Numbered from the stretch's first letter, positions 23,118 to 31,426 are shown. The stretch is DNA of 38,253 bases from Sphingobium xenophagum NBRC 107872 (GCF_000367345.1 NZ_BARE01000042.1:1-38253), one strand, 5' to 3'. Notes: generated from the letters alone by a model not told the origin. Translations and numbers: made by a program.

Positions 23118-23369
23118 ATCGTCGTTCTGGTGTTCCCAAATATTTCCCAAGCCCGCAGCCGCGCACAACAGCGCCCATGCCGAATAGGGAATCTGATCGT
23201 CGCCGCCCGTCCAGCGCCGAATAACGCGGGTATTGCTCAAGCCTAGAAACTTGGACGCGCTGCCCCCTGTCATGTCCGCTGCTTTGAGGACCGCCCTTAC
23301 CTCATCCGGCGTCGGCTGCTGCCACCCCTGATCGGCGGGCAATAGGCAATCTGGCCGAACATCAATCAT
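23106..23369 (-). CDS. Small HTH regulator, KorC-like by position
   Basis: An 87-aa protein with a helix-turn-helix (PDEVRAVLKAADMTGGSASKFLGLSNTRVIRRWTGGDDQIPYSAWALLCAAAGLG). The IPYxAWxxLCxxAG ending is common in small plasmid and phage regulators. In IncP-1 the korC repressor gene lies between klcA and the kle genes, as here, so it is the best candidate for a klc/kle repressor. I chose ATG 23369 (AAGGAA upstream, somewhat far); ATG 23405 is the alternative. Its last codons and stop are formed by a KorB operator. Confidence 0.6.
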   Translation of the reverse strand: MIDVRPDCLLPADQGWQQPTPDEVRAVLKAADMTGGSASKFLGLSNTRVIRRWTGGDDQIPYSAWALLCAAAGLGNIWEHQNDDFSG

Positions 23370-23447
23370 GCGCGCGTCTGTTCCTTCGCTGGCGTTGCTC
23401 CTCATGGCGGCCGAATGAGGAATATGCCCGATAGGCAGGGAAGGGAA

Positions 23448-23466
23448 GGGGGGCACGCTGCCCCCC
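23448..23466 (-). terminator. GC-rich hairpin between klcA and the korC-like gene
   Basis: GGGGGGCA-cgc-TGCCCCCC is a perfect 8-bp stem just after the klcA stop. The following stretch is pyrimidine-rich but poor in T, so termination may be partial, letting klcA and the korC-like gene share a transcript. Confidence 0.4.
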
Positions 23467-23473
23467 TGTGGCG

Positions 23474-23887
23474 CTAGTCGAGCGCGGCACCGATCGGCCC
23501 CGCTTCCGAATGTTGGGCGGCATAGGCAGATGCCCACGCATAGAGCTGGGCAAATTGATCCTCGCCGTATTTTTCGTGCATATGCCCCAGCATGAACAGG
23601 GTGGCTATAAGGCCCGCCGCGTCGGCCGAAACGTCGCCAGAGAAGCCGTTGCCGTCCCATTCCAGACGATATTGGGGCTGATCGCCGGGGGCCATGTAGA
23701 ACCCGCCGTTCGATAGGGTGTAGAAATGCCAATATGCGCCCGTGTAGTCGGCGGATAGCTTGGACATATAGCCATAGGTGACGGCCTCGACCTCGATCAT
23801 GCGCGCCAGCCCGAACAGCCGGGGCAGGCACATAATCCGGTCTTCTTCGCCAACCAGCACGGCGGCAATTCTCTCTCTGTTGCTCAT
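23474..23887 (-). CDS. klcA: KlcA-type antirestriction protein
   Basis: A 137-aa protein of the KlcA/ArdB family (about 140 aa), which relieves type I restriction when the plasmid enters a new host without mimicking DNA in the ArdA manner. Recognised by 'LPRLFGLARMIEVEAVTYGYMSKLSADYTGAYWHFYTLSNGGFYMAP' and 'GNGFSGDVSADAAGLIATLFMLGHM'. ATG 23887 has CGGAG in the leader shared with kleE. An upstream extension to 23929 lies in that leader and is unlikely. Control by KorB is indicated by an operator 104 bp upstream. Confidence 0.92.
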   Translation of the reverse strand: MSNRERIAAVLVGEEDRIMCLPRLFGLARMIEVEAVTYGYMSKLSADYTGAYWHFYTLSNGGFYMAPGDQPQYRLEWDGNGFSGDVSADAAGLIATLFMLGHMHEKYGEDQFAQLYAWASAYAAQHSEAGPIGAALD

Positions 23888-23990
23888 CGGACTTCTCCGG
23901 TTTCGACCTTGGCACCATAGCCCGGCCATATCCGATATATTGGAAGTTTCCCGGTTGCTGTCAAGTTACGCTCGCCCGCCATGAAAATCT
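23888..23990 (-). promoter_or_regulatory. klcA promoter/leader, copy of the kleE module
   Basis: Minus-strand TTGACA (23959-23964) and TATATC (23934-23939) have the same 19-bp spacing as at kleE. The leader repeats CCGGTTTCGACCTTGGC and a GCCCGG block. ATATCCGAT (23928-23936) also occurs at the kfrC-like promoter (20532-20540), so it may be a shared operator or promoter element. Confidence 0.7.
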
Positions 23991-24003
23991 TTTAGCCGCT
24001 AAA
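23991..24003. promoter_or_regulatory. KorB operator upstream of klcA
   Basis: TTTAGCCGCTAAA, exact operator, 26 bp upstream of the klcA -35 box. Its distance to the klcA start equals that at kleE. Confidence 0.88.
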
Positions 24004-24226
24004 ATGGCCTCCATCGCAAGGCATATTTGGTCGCTGCCCCGCAGTTTTACAGAGTGCCGCTATCCGCGCCCCGAATGGACACGCATGTCAGCTCCCCAAA
24101 TCGGAGCCTTACCCCCTTTTTGGTGTTCAAACAGTCTCAATTAAGCGTTGCGCGACTAGCGCAACTCCTCATCACCTTAGATAAATAAACTCAAGGGGAG
24201 GTTCAGAACCATTATGAGACTCACGG
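24004..24226. other. Non-coding region, possible oriV
   Basis: Between the klcA control region and the 3' end of rep. It holds an inverted repeat, GTTGCGC-gacta-GCGCAAC (24146-24164), and an AT-rich patch (about 24175-24190) that could be a melting site. I see no iterons or consensus DnaA box. Position beside rep is the main reason to suspect the vegetative origin. Confidence 0.3.
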
Positions 24227-24994
24227 CTAGGCAACAACGCCATCACGGGCGCAAATGCCGTTCCATAGGCTGATTAGGGCCTCCGCTGTGGCCTTGCATG
24301 TCGTCGTCTCCCGTATGTAATCGGCCTTGCTCAACCGGGAGAGCATCCAAGCCTCATCTTCAAGCCGGTCCTGTAGGCGCTGGGCCTCGTCGTCGGGCAC
24401 CGGGGCAGGGCGCTTGCGCCGGTCGAGCAATTCGAGAAGCATCCTCGGCAATTCCACCCGATAGGCATTGGAGGTCTGCTCTGATCGCGCCCCGTCCTCT
24501 GTGACGGTGTGGACGTAGCGCCGCAGGCGCGCCAGCAAGCCGATGCTGGTAAGGGCGTTCAAGGCCCTTGCGACGGTGGCCCTAGAGACGGTCGCCCATT
24601 CGGCTATCATTTCATAGCTGGGCACCACGTTGCCCCTGAAACGCTCCTCCATCCGCAACAGGGCTTGATACACCCGGATCGTGGAATTGGTGATGCTCAT
24701 GCAATAGTGCTCGAACTGCGTTATCTCGCGCGGCTCGCGACGCAGCTCCGCGCGCAGGGCGCGGCCCTTTTCAAACGCCAGATTGATCGCACGCCAGCAT
24801 CCCTTGCGCGTCTTGGTGTCTCGCGCCGCGAGGAAGCCCTTTTCTACGTCGCTCCCGGCTTCCTTGCTGCCGCCGCGCACGCGGGCCTTGGTGATGTGCT
24901 TCCCGCCCCGGCTACGGTCGCCATAGGCTCGGCCGAAAAGCTGCTGGGTCAGCTCCCCGATCGCCAGCGGCCCTTTTCTTCTGGTGTCACTCAT
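24227..24994 (-). CDS. Putative plasmid replication initiator (HTH Rep)
   Basis: A 255-aa basic protein. Its centre (about 118-170) has a winged-helix pattern 'STIRVYQALLRMEERFRGNVVPSYEMIAEWATVSRATVARALNALTSIGLLARLRRYVH', seen in plasmid Rep proteins of alphaproteobacteria and in GntR/MarR-like regulators. It occupies the place of trfA in RK2, between klcA and trbA, and is the only replication candidate in the window. It is not TrfA: no resemblance and much shorter than TrfA1. AAAGGAGG lies 8 bp before ATG 24994, a very strong site, with a structured leader upstream. It could instead be a regulator. Confidence 0.6.
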   Translation of the reverse strand: MSDTRRKGPLAIGELTQQLFGRAYGDRSRGGKHITKARVRGGSKEAGSDVEKGFLAARDTKTRKGCWRAINLAFEKGRALRAELRREPREITQFEHYCMSITNSTIRVYQALLRMEERFRGNVVPSYEMIAEWATVSRATVARALNALTSIGLLARLRRYVHTVTEDGARSEQTSNAYRVELPRMLLELLDRRKRPAPVPDDEAQRLQDRLEDEAWMLSRLSKADYIRETTTCKATAEALISLWNGICARDGVVA

Positions 24995-25076
24995 CGTCGT
25001 CCCTCCTTTGCGAAGGGCCGGGAGACAGGCAAAAAAATCCCGTTGCGCGAATCAAGCGCCCTTGAACCGAAGTCCG

Positions 25077-25141
25077 AAAACCGCTAAGTGGGAAATTGTC
25101 TGTAGGTTCAGTGTTGGCGCACTGTCCCACTAAGCGGTTTT
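25077..25141. repeat. Long inverted repeat in the rep leader
   Basis: A 17-bp arm at 25077-25093 (AAAACCGCTAAGTGGGA) pairs with 25125-25141, with 16 of 17 positions complementary, around a 31-nt loop holding a smaller hairpin (CAGTG ... CACTG). It lies 83 bp upstream of the rep start. It may be a Rep-binding site, an mRNA leader structure, or the body of a small + strand RNA ending at the adjacent terminator. Confidence 0.75.
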
Positions 25142-25146
25142 GAGGG

Positions 25147-25172
25147 TGCCCGGCTTCGAGCCGGGCATTTTC
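25147..25172 (+). terminator. Terminator of an unassigned + strand transcript
   Basis: TGCCCGGC-ttcga-GCCGGGCA is followed by TTTTCTT on the + strand. No + strand gene precedes it, so it implies a short RNA antisense to the rep leader. On the minus strand it lacks a T-run, although it sits just after the ribbon-helix-helix gene. Confidence 0.7.
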
Positions 25173-25412
25173 TTATCCACTCACGGCCAGAAACTCCTGT
25201 TGCAGAAACATATCGTCCCCGATCCGCTCTAGGATCGCGTTGATTGCAGCCTCGCGGGACGTGAATCCCTTGCTGGCTTTCACCCTCTCCACGATCTCGA
25301 CGGCTTTAGGGGACAAGGCCAAACTCATGCGCTTAAAGCCCTGCTCGCTCTGTGCCTTGGCGCGTTTGCGCTGGGACAGCGTGGAGGGTTTGAGTTGCGT
25401 ATGATTCGCCAT
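25173..25412 (-). CDS. Ribbon-helix-helix type small DNA-binding protein
   Basis: A 79-aa basic protein. The core 'FKRMSLALSPKAVEIVERVKASKGFTSREAAINAILERIGDD' shows the strand-helix-helix pattern of the Arc/CopG superfamily, with FKRMSLAL as the DNA-contacting strand. Its place upstream of rep suggests copy-number control or autoregulation. A direct repeat, TTAAAGG-aca-TTAAAGG, lies 12 bp before its start. The ribosome binding site is weak (CCGGGG). Whether rep is read on the same transcript depends on the hairpin between them. Confidence 0.65.
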   Translation of the reverse strand: MANHTQLKPSTLSQRKRAKAQSEQGFKRMSLALSPKAVEIVERVKASKGFTSREAAINAILERIGDDMFLQQEFLAVSG

Positions 25413-25423
25413 AATGCCCCGGC

Positions 25424-25440
25424 TTAAAGGACATTAAAGG
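25424..25440. promoter_or_regulatory. Direct repeat, candidate RHH operator
   Basis: TTAAAGG occurs twice (25424-25430 and 25434-25440) with a 10-bp period, one helical turn, just upstream of the ribbon-helix-helix gene. RHH proteins bind such phased short repeats. A minus-strand TATATA (about 25484-25490) upstream could be its -10. Confidence 0.5.
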
Positions 25441-25902
25441 TTCTGGCAATTCAGTGCTGAAAAAATATGCTGGCGACTGAAAGACATATATAGAAAAGCG
25501 GTCTGCGTTTACGTCGAAGTCCGCAGTTCAAGAGCATCAACGAGTGGCTTCTTGGGCCTACCAACTGAAAGAATCGAAGCTATAGCCTTACATTATCGAG
25601 CTACGCGCTACAGCCGTAATTTTCAAAATTGGTCGCCGCGATCTGATCGGCAATTAGCATCTTGGGGCCTGCGCTCGATCCTGCGAGCATTTACGGAATG
25701 GACGCCAAAGAGAATTACGCGGAAGCCTGATCTTGTCTCTCGCGCGTCACTTTCTTCTTTCAATCCGTTCGCTGCCACCCGTTATGCGCGCTCGCGCGCT
25801 CGGCCCGGCTCGTCCAAAAATGATGCTATAAACAATCATATTCGGCGTCATACCGCTTCCTTTCTCGCGCGCTCCGGCATATCCTCCGCAGCTACCCGGA
25901 AT
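25441..25902. other. 462-bp gap with no convincing gene
   Basis: The gap before trbA is poorer in GC than its surroundings. A 120-codon + strand ORF (25552-25914) has A/T-rich third positions, an Arg/Ser-rich product and no ribosome binding site, so I do not call it. The stretch should contain the trbA promoter and could hold remnants of a lost gene. Confidence 0.5.
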
Positions 25903-25915
25903 TTTAGCGGCTAAA
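25903..25915. promoter_or_regulatory. KorB operator upstream of trbA
   Basis: TTTAGCGGCTAAA, exact operator, 10 bp before the chosen trbA start. In RK2, KorB also controls the trfA/trbA intergenic promoters. Confidence 0.88.
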
Positions 25916-25925
25916 ACCAACCCCC

Positions 25926-26327
25926 TTGCGGAAGAAAGAAACCGAACCTGTGTATCGGAAGGTTCTCGCGATTAACATTAACCGCTTCTTGGCCTTAAGA
26001 CGGCTCAAGAAAAAAGACCTCGCGGAGAACGCGGGGCTGTCTGTGTCCTTCGTATCTGACGTTACAGCCGGTAAGGGAAACCCGTCGCTCGAAACAATCG
26101 CCGCCATCGCAAATGCTCTGGAAGTCCCGCTCGTCGCGCTACTGGAACCGCCGCCTATCGGCACCGATGGCTGGGACGCCAGCCTAGCTGATACCTTATC
26201 AAAAGAAGATAAAAAGCTGGGGCTTCCTCCCGGTTATAAGCGCGTTTCCGCTATCGTCACGGATCATCAAGCGTTTCAGATAGCACAATGGCACAAGGCT
26301 GCCCACGCTAAGTTGCGTCGGTCCTGA
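25926..26327 (+). CDS. trbA: TrbA transfer regulator
   Basis: A 133-aa XRE-type protein. RK2 TrbA (about 120 aa) represses tra and trb promoters to coordinate vegetative growth and transfer. The N-terminal helix-turn-helix is 'KDLAENAGLSVSFVSDVTAGKGNPSLETIAAIANALEVPL'; the C-terminal 'GYKRVSAIVTDHQAFQIAQW' is the KorA/TrbA dimerisation type. TTG 25926 keeps 'TEPVYRKVLA', which I recall as conserved; GTG 25950 is the alternative. Neither has a strong ribosome binding site. It precedes trbB in the same direction, as in IncP-1. Confidence 0.87.
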   Translation: MRKKETEPVYRKVLAININRFLALRRLKKKDLAENAGLSVSFVSDVTAGKGNPSLETIAAIANALEVPLVALLEPPPIGTDGWDASLADTLSKEDKKLGLPPGYKRVSAIVTDHQAFQIAQWHKAAHAKLRRS

Positions 26328-26433
26328 CAATCCCCCCAATCTGAACCTAATTCTTTGCAATCGTTCTGGTTGCCTCCATGAAAATTCCGGTATATCCCTT
26401 GCGTCCATTTTGTTTTGGCAGGGACGGTGCTTC
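26328..26433 (+). promoter_or_regulatory. Presumed trbB promoter region
   Basis: This is the 106-bp gap between trbA and the trb operon, where RK2 has the TrbA-regulated trbB promoter. A TATATC (about 26391-26396) with TGGTTG about 18 bp upstream is a weak candidate; no KorB operator is present here. Confidence 0.35.
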
Positions 26434-27399
26434 ATGGAGGCCAAGGGGGAACCCGCTCAAGATACGGTAAAAGAGCGTGCGAAGGAGATGCTTCGCCGCT
26501 CCATGCAACCGCTTATGTTGGATGCGCTTGCCGACCCCAAGACCGTTGAGCTGATCCTGAACGCCGATGGCAAGCTATGGCTGGAACGCCTTGGCGAACG
26601 CATGATCTGCATCGGTAAGGTCGCCCCAAGCCGGGCCGAGGCGATCATCAAGGCGGTCGCTGGCTATCATAACAAGGAAGTGACGCGGGCCTCCCCGGTT
26701 CTGGAAGGCGAGTTTCCTATAGATGGCTCGCGCTTCGCCGGACAGATGCCCCCGGTCGTGCCCGCGCCGACCTTCGCCATCCGAAAACGCGCCGTGGCGA
26801 TCTTTACCCTCGAACAATATGTGGAGGGCGGGATTATGACGGCAGAGCAATGCAGCCTCATCCATGAGGCTATCCGCGCGCACCGCAACATTCTGGTGAT
26901 TGGCGGCACCGGCAGCGGCAAAACAACGCTAGTGAATGCCATTATCAACGGGATGGTGGACGCGGACCCGACCGAACGGCTCGTAATCATTGAAGATACC
27001 GGCGAGATTCAATGCGCCGCTGAAAACTACGTCCAGTTCCACACGTCCCCGCAAATCACCATGACGGCGCTGCTCAAAACCACGCTGCGGATGCGGCCCG
27101 ATCGTATCCTAGTGGGCGAGGTGCGCGGCCCGGAAGCCCTCGACCTGCTCATGGCGTGGAACACCGGCCACGAGGGCGGAGCGGCCACGCTGCACGCCAA
27201 CAACGCCGAAGCGGGCCTTAGCAGGCTCCAAATGCTCATCAGTATGCACCCCGATTCACCACGGCCGATTGAGCCGCTGATTGGTGATGCGGTGCATTTG
27301 ATCGTCCACATCGCGCGCACGCCAGAGGGTCGCCGCATTGAAAGCCTGCTGGAAGTCGGGGGCTTCGTGGATGGGAAATACATTTTGCGCAAACTGTGA
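26434..27399 (+). CDS. trbB: TrbB, VirB11-type ATPase
   Basis: A 321-aa secretion ATPase (RK2 TrbB 320), a cytoplasmic hexamer powering pilus and channel assembly. The Walker A motif is GGTGSGKTT (157-165). '[14 protein letters not shown]' forms the Asp box, '[38 protein letters not shown]' holds Walker B and the His box. ATG 26434 follows AGGGACGG; an upstream in-frame start at 26410 is less likely. It is the first gene of the trb operon. Confidence 0.95.
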   Translation: MEAKGEPAQDTVKERAKEMLRRSMQPLMLDALADPKTVELILNADGKLWLERLGERMICIGKVAPSRAEAIIKAVAGYHNKEVTRASPVLEGEFPIDGSRFAGQMPPVVPAPTFAIRKRAVAIFTLEQYVEGGIMTAEQCSLIHEAIRAHRNILVIGGTGSGKTTLVNAIINGMVDADPTERLVIIEDTGEIQCAAENYVQFHTSPQITMTALLKTTLRMRPDRILVGEVRGPEALDLLMAWNTGHEGGAATLHANNAEAGLSRLQMLISMHPDSPRPIEPLIGDAVHLIVHIARTPEGRRIESLLEVGGFVDGKYILRKL

Positions 27400-27412
27400 A
27401 GGAGCATGACAT

Positions 27413-27793
27413 ATGACGTTGTTTTGGAATGACGCCGCCGCCCGCCGTAAGGCGCTCATATGGGGTATGCTGGGGCTGGCGCTCGTCATGCTCCTGCTCT
27501 GGCCTCACGCGGCTTGGGCCTCGGATACCACGGGCGGCCTGCCTTACGAATCCTATCTGACCAAGGTGCGCCAGTCGATGACCGGCACCGTCGGTTATAC
27601 CTTCGCCCTCGTCGGCATCGTCGTTGCCGGTGGTGTCCTGATCTTCGGCGGCGATCTCAACGGCTTTGTGCGAACGCTGTTGCTGATCGTCCTCGTCGCC
27701 TCGATGCTCGTCGGCGCTAACTCGGTCCTGTCCTCCATCACGGGCGGCGGTGCGGTGATTACCGGCACCGCTTCGCCCGCGCTGGCAGGCTAA
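27413..27793 (+). CDS. trbC: TrbC conjugative pilin precursor
   Basis: A 126-aa pro-pilin. A signal peptide (hydrophobic core about 16-32) ends at AWA|SD, giving a mature start [13 protein letters not shown] as in RK2 TrbC. Two membrane helices follow (about 58-75 and 82-100). In RK2 the mature pilin is cyclised by TraF between Ser and a Gly followed by AEIA; here 'GGGAVITG' occupies that place, so the new C-terminus is probably a Gly before AVI (inference). AAGGAG precedes the start. Confidence 0.92.
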   Translation: MTLFWNDAAARRKALIWGMLGLALVMLLLWPHAAWASDTTGGLPYESYLTKVRQSMTGTVGYTFALVGIVVAGGVLIFGGDLNGFVRTLLLIVLVASMLVGANSVLSSITGGGAVITGTASPALAG

Positions 27794-27811
27794 AGGGGAG
27801 GGCCGGTCAAC

Positions 27812-28144
27812 ATGGCTCTGCGATCAGTGCCTATTCGCCGCTCTGGCGTCCGCAACAATCTGTTTTTGGGTGGGGACCGCGAGCTGGTCATGCTCACGGG
27901 CCTAGCGTCGATGGCGCTGATCGTTCCGGCCATCAATTCCTTGAAGGCGTGGGCCGCTGGCCTGCTGATCTGGTTTGCAGGCGTGTGGGCCTGTCGTCTC
28001 ATGGCGAAATCGGACCCGCTGATGCGGTTCGTTTACATGCGGCACCGCACCTATCGCCCCTACTACCCGGCTCACTCCACGCCCTTCCGCAAGAACGGCC
28101 GCCTGCAATTCCGCCGCTACCGGCAACCGGGGAAGAAAAAATGA
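27812..28144 (+). CDS. trbD: TrbD, VirB3-like inner-membrane protein
   Basis: A 110-aa protein (RK2 TrbD 103) of the VirB3 family, which accompanies the VirB4-type ATPase. One long hydrophobic region (about 27-65, one or two helices) is followed by a basic, Tyr/Arg-rich tail. GGGGAGGG lies before the start. The stop overlaps the trbE start by 4 bp (ATGA). Confidence 0.9.
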   Translation: MALRSVPIRRSGVRNNLFLGGDRELVMLTGLASMALIVPAINSLKAWAAGLLIWFAGVWACRLMAKSDPLMRFVYMRHRTYRPYYPAHSTPFRKNGRLQFRRYRQPGKKK

Positions 28145-30720
28145 TCCAGACAATCGCTGTCGTCATAGCGATCTTCGGGGCGGCCCTGCTCGCGGTCCTC
28201 GCCTTTGCGTCCTTCGCCAACGCGGCCGAACGCAAGCTGGCCCGGTATCGCTCCAAGGATGAAGGGCTTGCCGATCTGCTCAACTATGGGGCGATGGTCG
28301 ATGATGGCGTAATCGTCGGCAAGAACGGCTCGTTCATGGCCGCGTGGATTTATAAGGGCGACGATAACGCCAGCTCCACCGACCGCCAGCGCGATATGGT
28401 CAGCTTTCGGATCAACCAAGCTCTCGCCGGGCTGGGCAATGGCTGGATGATCCACGTTGACGCGCCGCGCCGCCCTGCTGCCGCCTACTCGGCTGCGGGT
28501 CTGTCACATTTTCCTGACCCGGTGACGGACGCCATAGATCAGGAAAGGCGCGAATTATTCCAGTCCCTCGGCACCATGTATGAGGGCTATTTCGTCATTA
28601 CCGCGACCTATTTCCCTCCGGTCATAGCGGAGCAAAAGTTTGTCGAGCTGATGTTTGACGACGATCGGGAGCGGCCGAACAACAAGCAACGCACGGCCGA
28701 CCTGGTTGAACGCTTCAAGCGCGAAATCACCACATTTGAAAGCCGTCTGTCCTCGGCCGTGAAGCTGACCCGCCTTCGCGCTCACAAGGTCGAAAATGAG
28801 GACGGCTCGACCGTGACGCACGACGACTTTTTGCGGTGGCTGCAATTCTGCATCACCGGCAAAAATCAGCCGGTCGTGCTGCCCTCGAACCCGATGTATC
28901 TCGATTCCATCATCGGCGGTGTCGAAATGTGGACGGGCGTAATCCCGCGCATCGGCAACAAGTTCGTCCAGACGGTAGCGATCGAAGGTTTCCCGATGGA
29001 ATCGACGCCGGGCATCCTCTCGGCGCTGGGCGAGCTGCCGATTGAATATCGCTGGTCCACGCGGTTCATATTTATGGACCTCCATGAAGCTGTGAAACAC
29101 CTTGAGGATTTCCGCAAAAAGTGGCGGCAAAAGGTTCGCGGCTTCTTCGATCAGGTTTTCCAGACCAACAGCGGCAAGATAGATCAGGACGCCCTTTCGA
29201 TGGTGGCCGATGCCGATAATGCGCTGGAGGAAGTCAACTCCGGCCTTATTGCACAAGGATACTATACCGGCGTCGTCGTCCTGACGGACGAAAGCCGCGA
29301 TAAGGTAGAACAGGCCGCGCGCCAGCTTGAAAAGGCTATCAACGCACTCGGTTTCGCGGCCCGTATCGAGACGGTGAACAACCTAGAGGCGTTCTTGGGC
29401 ACGCTGCCGGGGCATGGCGTCGAAAACGTCCGCCGCCCGATCATCAACACCATGAACCTAGCCGACCTGATGCCGACCAGCTCGATATGGACCGGCCTCG
29501 ATCATGCGCCGTGCCCGATGTATCCGCCCAGCTCGCCCCCGCTCATGTCTGGCGTCACCAACGGCTCCACGCCGTTCCGGCTCAATCTCCACGTCCGCGA
29601 CGTGGGGCATAGCTTCATCTTCGGCCCCACGGGCGCAGGCAAGTCAACGCTGCTCGGCCTGCTCGCCGCCCAGCTCCGCCGCTATCCCGGCATGTCCATT
29701 TTCGCGTTCGACAAGGGCCTGTCGCTCTACCCGCTGGCGAAGGCGGTGGGCGGGGCGCATTTCACTGTCGCCGGGGATGACGAAAAGCTCGCCTTCTGCC
29801 CGCTCCAATTCCTCGAAACCAAGTCCGATCGCGCATGGGCAATGGATTGGATCGACACAATCCTAGCCCTCAACGGCGTGGCGACCACGCCCGCGCAACG
29901 CAACGAAATCGGCAACGCCATCGTCAACATGCACGCCAGCGGGGGCAAAACCCTCTCTGAATTTGTGGTCACGATTCAGGATGAAACGGTGCGCGAGGCG
30001 ATCCGCACCTACACGGTGGACGGCTCTATGGGCCATCTTCTCGATGCGGAACATGACGGCCTGAGCCTGTCGGAATTTACCGTGTTTGAAGTCGAGGAGC
30101 TGATGAACCTCGGTGAAAAATACGCGCTGCCGGTCCTCCTCTATCTTTTCCGGCGTATCGAGCGATCTTTGAAGGGCCAGCCTGCCGCGATCATCCTTGA
30201 TGAAGCATGGATTATGCTGGGGCATCCCGCCTTCCGGGCCAAAATCCGCGAATGGCTCCGGGTGCTGCGCAAGTCCAACTGCCTTGTTCTCATGGCAACG
30301 CAAAGCCTGTCTGACGCCGCAAATTCGGGCATCCTTGACGTTATCGTGGAGTCCACCGCGACCAAGATTTTCCTGCCGAACGTCTATGCGCGCGATGACG
30401 ATACCGCCCAACTCTACAGACGCATGGGCCTCAATACACGCCAGATTGAAATCTTGGCGACGGCCATCCCCAAGCGCCAATATTACTATCTCTCGGAACA
30501 GGGGCGGCGGCTCTTTGAGCTGGCGCTAGGCCCCGTGGCCCTGTCCTTCGTCGGCGCGACCGACAAGGAATCCATCGCCACCATTAAGGCCCTTGAAGCG
30601 GCCTATGGCCCGGCATGGGTCAACGAGTGGCTGGCCATCCGTGGCGTCGAATCCACCATCAATATCGGCCGCGCGGCGGCGGCCCCCTATACCTCGGAGA
30701 AGCTGCATGAGTCTGTTTGA
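28141..30720 (+). CDS. trbE: TrbE, VirB4-type ATPase
   Basis: An 859-aa ATPase (RK2 TrbE about 852) that energises pilus biogenesis and substrate transfer. One N-terminal membrane helix (about 4-24) precedes the CagE/VirB4 domain. The Walker A motif is GPTGAGKS (495-502), and Walker B is 'AAIILDEAW'. The conserved 'LMATQSLSDAANSGILDVIVESTATKIFLPN' follows. ATG 28141 overlaps the trbD stop; a longer in-frame start at 27949 lies inside trbD and is rejected. It overlaps trbF by 14 bp. Confidence 0.95.
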   Translation: MIQTIAVVIAIFGAALLAVLAFASFANAAERKLARYRSKDEGLADLLNYGAMVDDGVIVGKNGSFMAAWIYKGDDNASSTDRQRDMVSFRINQALAGLGNGWMIHVDAPRRPAAAYSAAGLSHFPDPVTDAIDQERRELFQSLGTMYEGYFVITATYFPPVIAEQKFVELMFDDDRERPNNKQRTADLVERFKREITTFESRLSSAVKLTRLRAHKVENEDGSTVTHDDFLRWLQFCITGKNQPVVLPSNPMYLDSIIGGVEMWTGVIPRIGNKFVQTVAIEGFPMESTPGILSALGELPIEYRWSTRFIFMDLHEAVKHLEDFRKKWRQKVRGFFDQVFQTNSGKIDQDALSMVADADNALEEVNSGLIAQGYYTGVVVLTDESRDKVEQAARQLEKAINALGFAARIETVNNLEAFLGTLPGHGVENVRRPIINTMNLADLMPTSSIWTGLDHAPCPMYPPSSPPLMSGVTNGSTPFRLNLHVRDVGHSFIFGPTGAGKSTLLGLLAAQLRRYPGMSIFAFDKGLSLYPLAKAVGGAHFTVAGDDEKLAFCPLQFLETKSDRAWAMDWIDTILALNGVATTPAQRNEIGNAIVNMHASGGKTLSEFVVTIQDETVREAIRTYTVDGSMGHLLDAEHDGLSLSEFTVFEVEELMNLGEKYALPVLLYLFRRIERSLKGQPAAIILDEAWIMLGHPAFRAKIREWLRVLRKSNCLVLMATQSLSDAANSGILDVIVESTATKIFLPNVYARDDDTAQLYRRMGLNTRQIEILATAIPKRQYYYLSEQGRRLFELALGPVALSFVGATDKESIATIKALEAAYGPAWVNEWLAIRGVESTINIGRAAAAPYTSEKLHESV

Positions 30721-31426
30721 CAAGCTGCGGGGGCGGCGAGCTGCGGAAAGCGCCCCGGTTGATCCCAACCCCTACCTGAACGCGCGGCGGCAATGGAATG
30801 AGCATGTGGGCGGCATCGCTGCCTCGCGGCGCTTGTGGCAGACTATGGCAATCCTTTCGATGCTGATCGTCCTCGCCGCTGTCGGCGGCATCATAGCGAT
30901 TGGCAGTCAGTCGAAATTCATCCCTTACGTGGTCCGCGTGGACTCGCTGGGGGACGCGATAGCGACCCAGCGGGCCGATGTGGCTTCGCCGGTCGATGCG
31001 CGCGTGGTGCAAGCGCAAGTCGGCTCCTTCATCCAGTCGGCCCGCATGGTGACGGCTGACGTTGAACTCCAAAAGCAAGCCATTTTCCGGGTCTATGGGA
31101 TGCTCGCGCCGAACGATCCGGCGTTGGCAAAGATGACCGACTATCTCAACGGCAATCCCGACAATACGCCTTTCGCCCGCGCGGCGCGGGAAACCGTGTC
31201 GGTCGAAATCGCCTCGGTAATTCAGCAAACCAAGACCTCTTGGCAGGTCGATTGGACCGAGACGGAGCGCGATCGGCAAGGCCAGCCTATCCAGCCTCCG
31301 GCGAAAATGCGCGCGCTCGTCACGATCCGCGTTGCGCCGCCCAGCTCGGCCACCACGGAGGAACAAATTAAGCAAAACCCCTTGGGCGTGTTCGTCCAAG
31401 ATTTCTCTTGGTCGCGCACACTCTGA
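30707..31426 (+). CDS. trbF: TrbF, VirB8-like channel protein
   Basis: A 239-aa bitopic inner-membrane protein. A cytoplasmic N-terminus ('NPYLNARRQWNEHVGG') is followed by one membrane helix (about 44-66) and a periplasmic NTF2-like domain, as in VirB8. ATG 30707 has GGAG 8 bp upstream and overlaps the trbE end. It nucleates the periplasmic part of the transfer channel. Confidence 0.92.
   Translation: MSLFDKLRGRRAAESAPVDPNPYLNARRQWNEHVGGIAASRRLWQTMAILSMLIVLAAVGGIIAIGSQSKFIPYVVRVDSLGDAIATQRADVASPVDARVVQAQVGSFIQSARMVTADVELQKQAIFRVYGMLAPNDPALAKMTDYLNGNPDNTPFARAARETVSVEIASVIQQTKTSWQVDWTETERDRQGQPIQPPAKMRALVTIRVAPPSSATTEEQIKQNPLGVFVQDFSWSRTL

Noticed and set aside
24004..24226. Iteron array at the presumed oriV
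   Set aside because: I searched by eye for TrfA-type iterons and other direct repeats and found only one inverted repeat and an AT-rich patch.
25552..25914. A 120-codon + strand ORF before trbA
   Set aside because: Third positions are A/T-rich, the product is Arg/Ser-rich, there is no ribosome binding site, and the stop lies within a KorB operator. It may be a gene remnant but nothing supports calling it.
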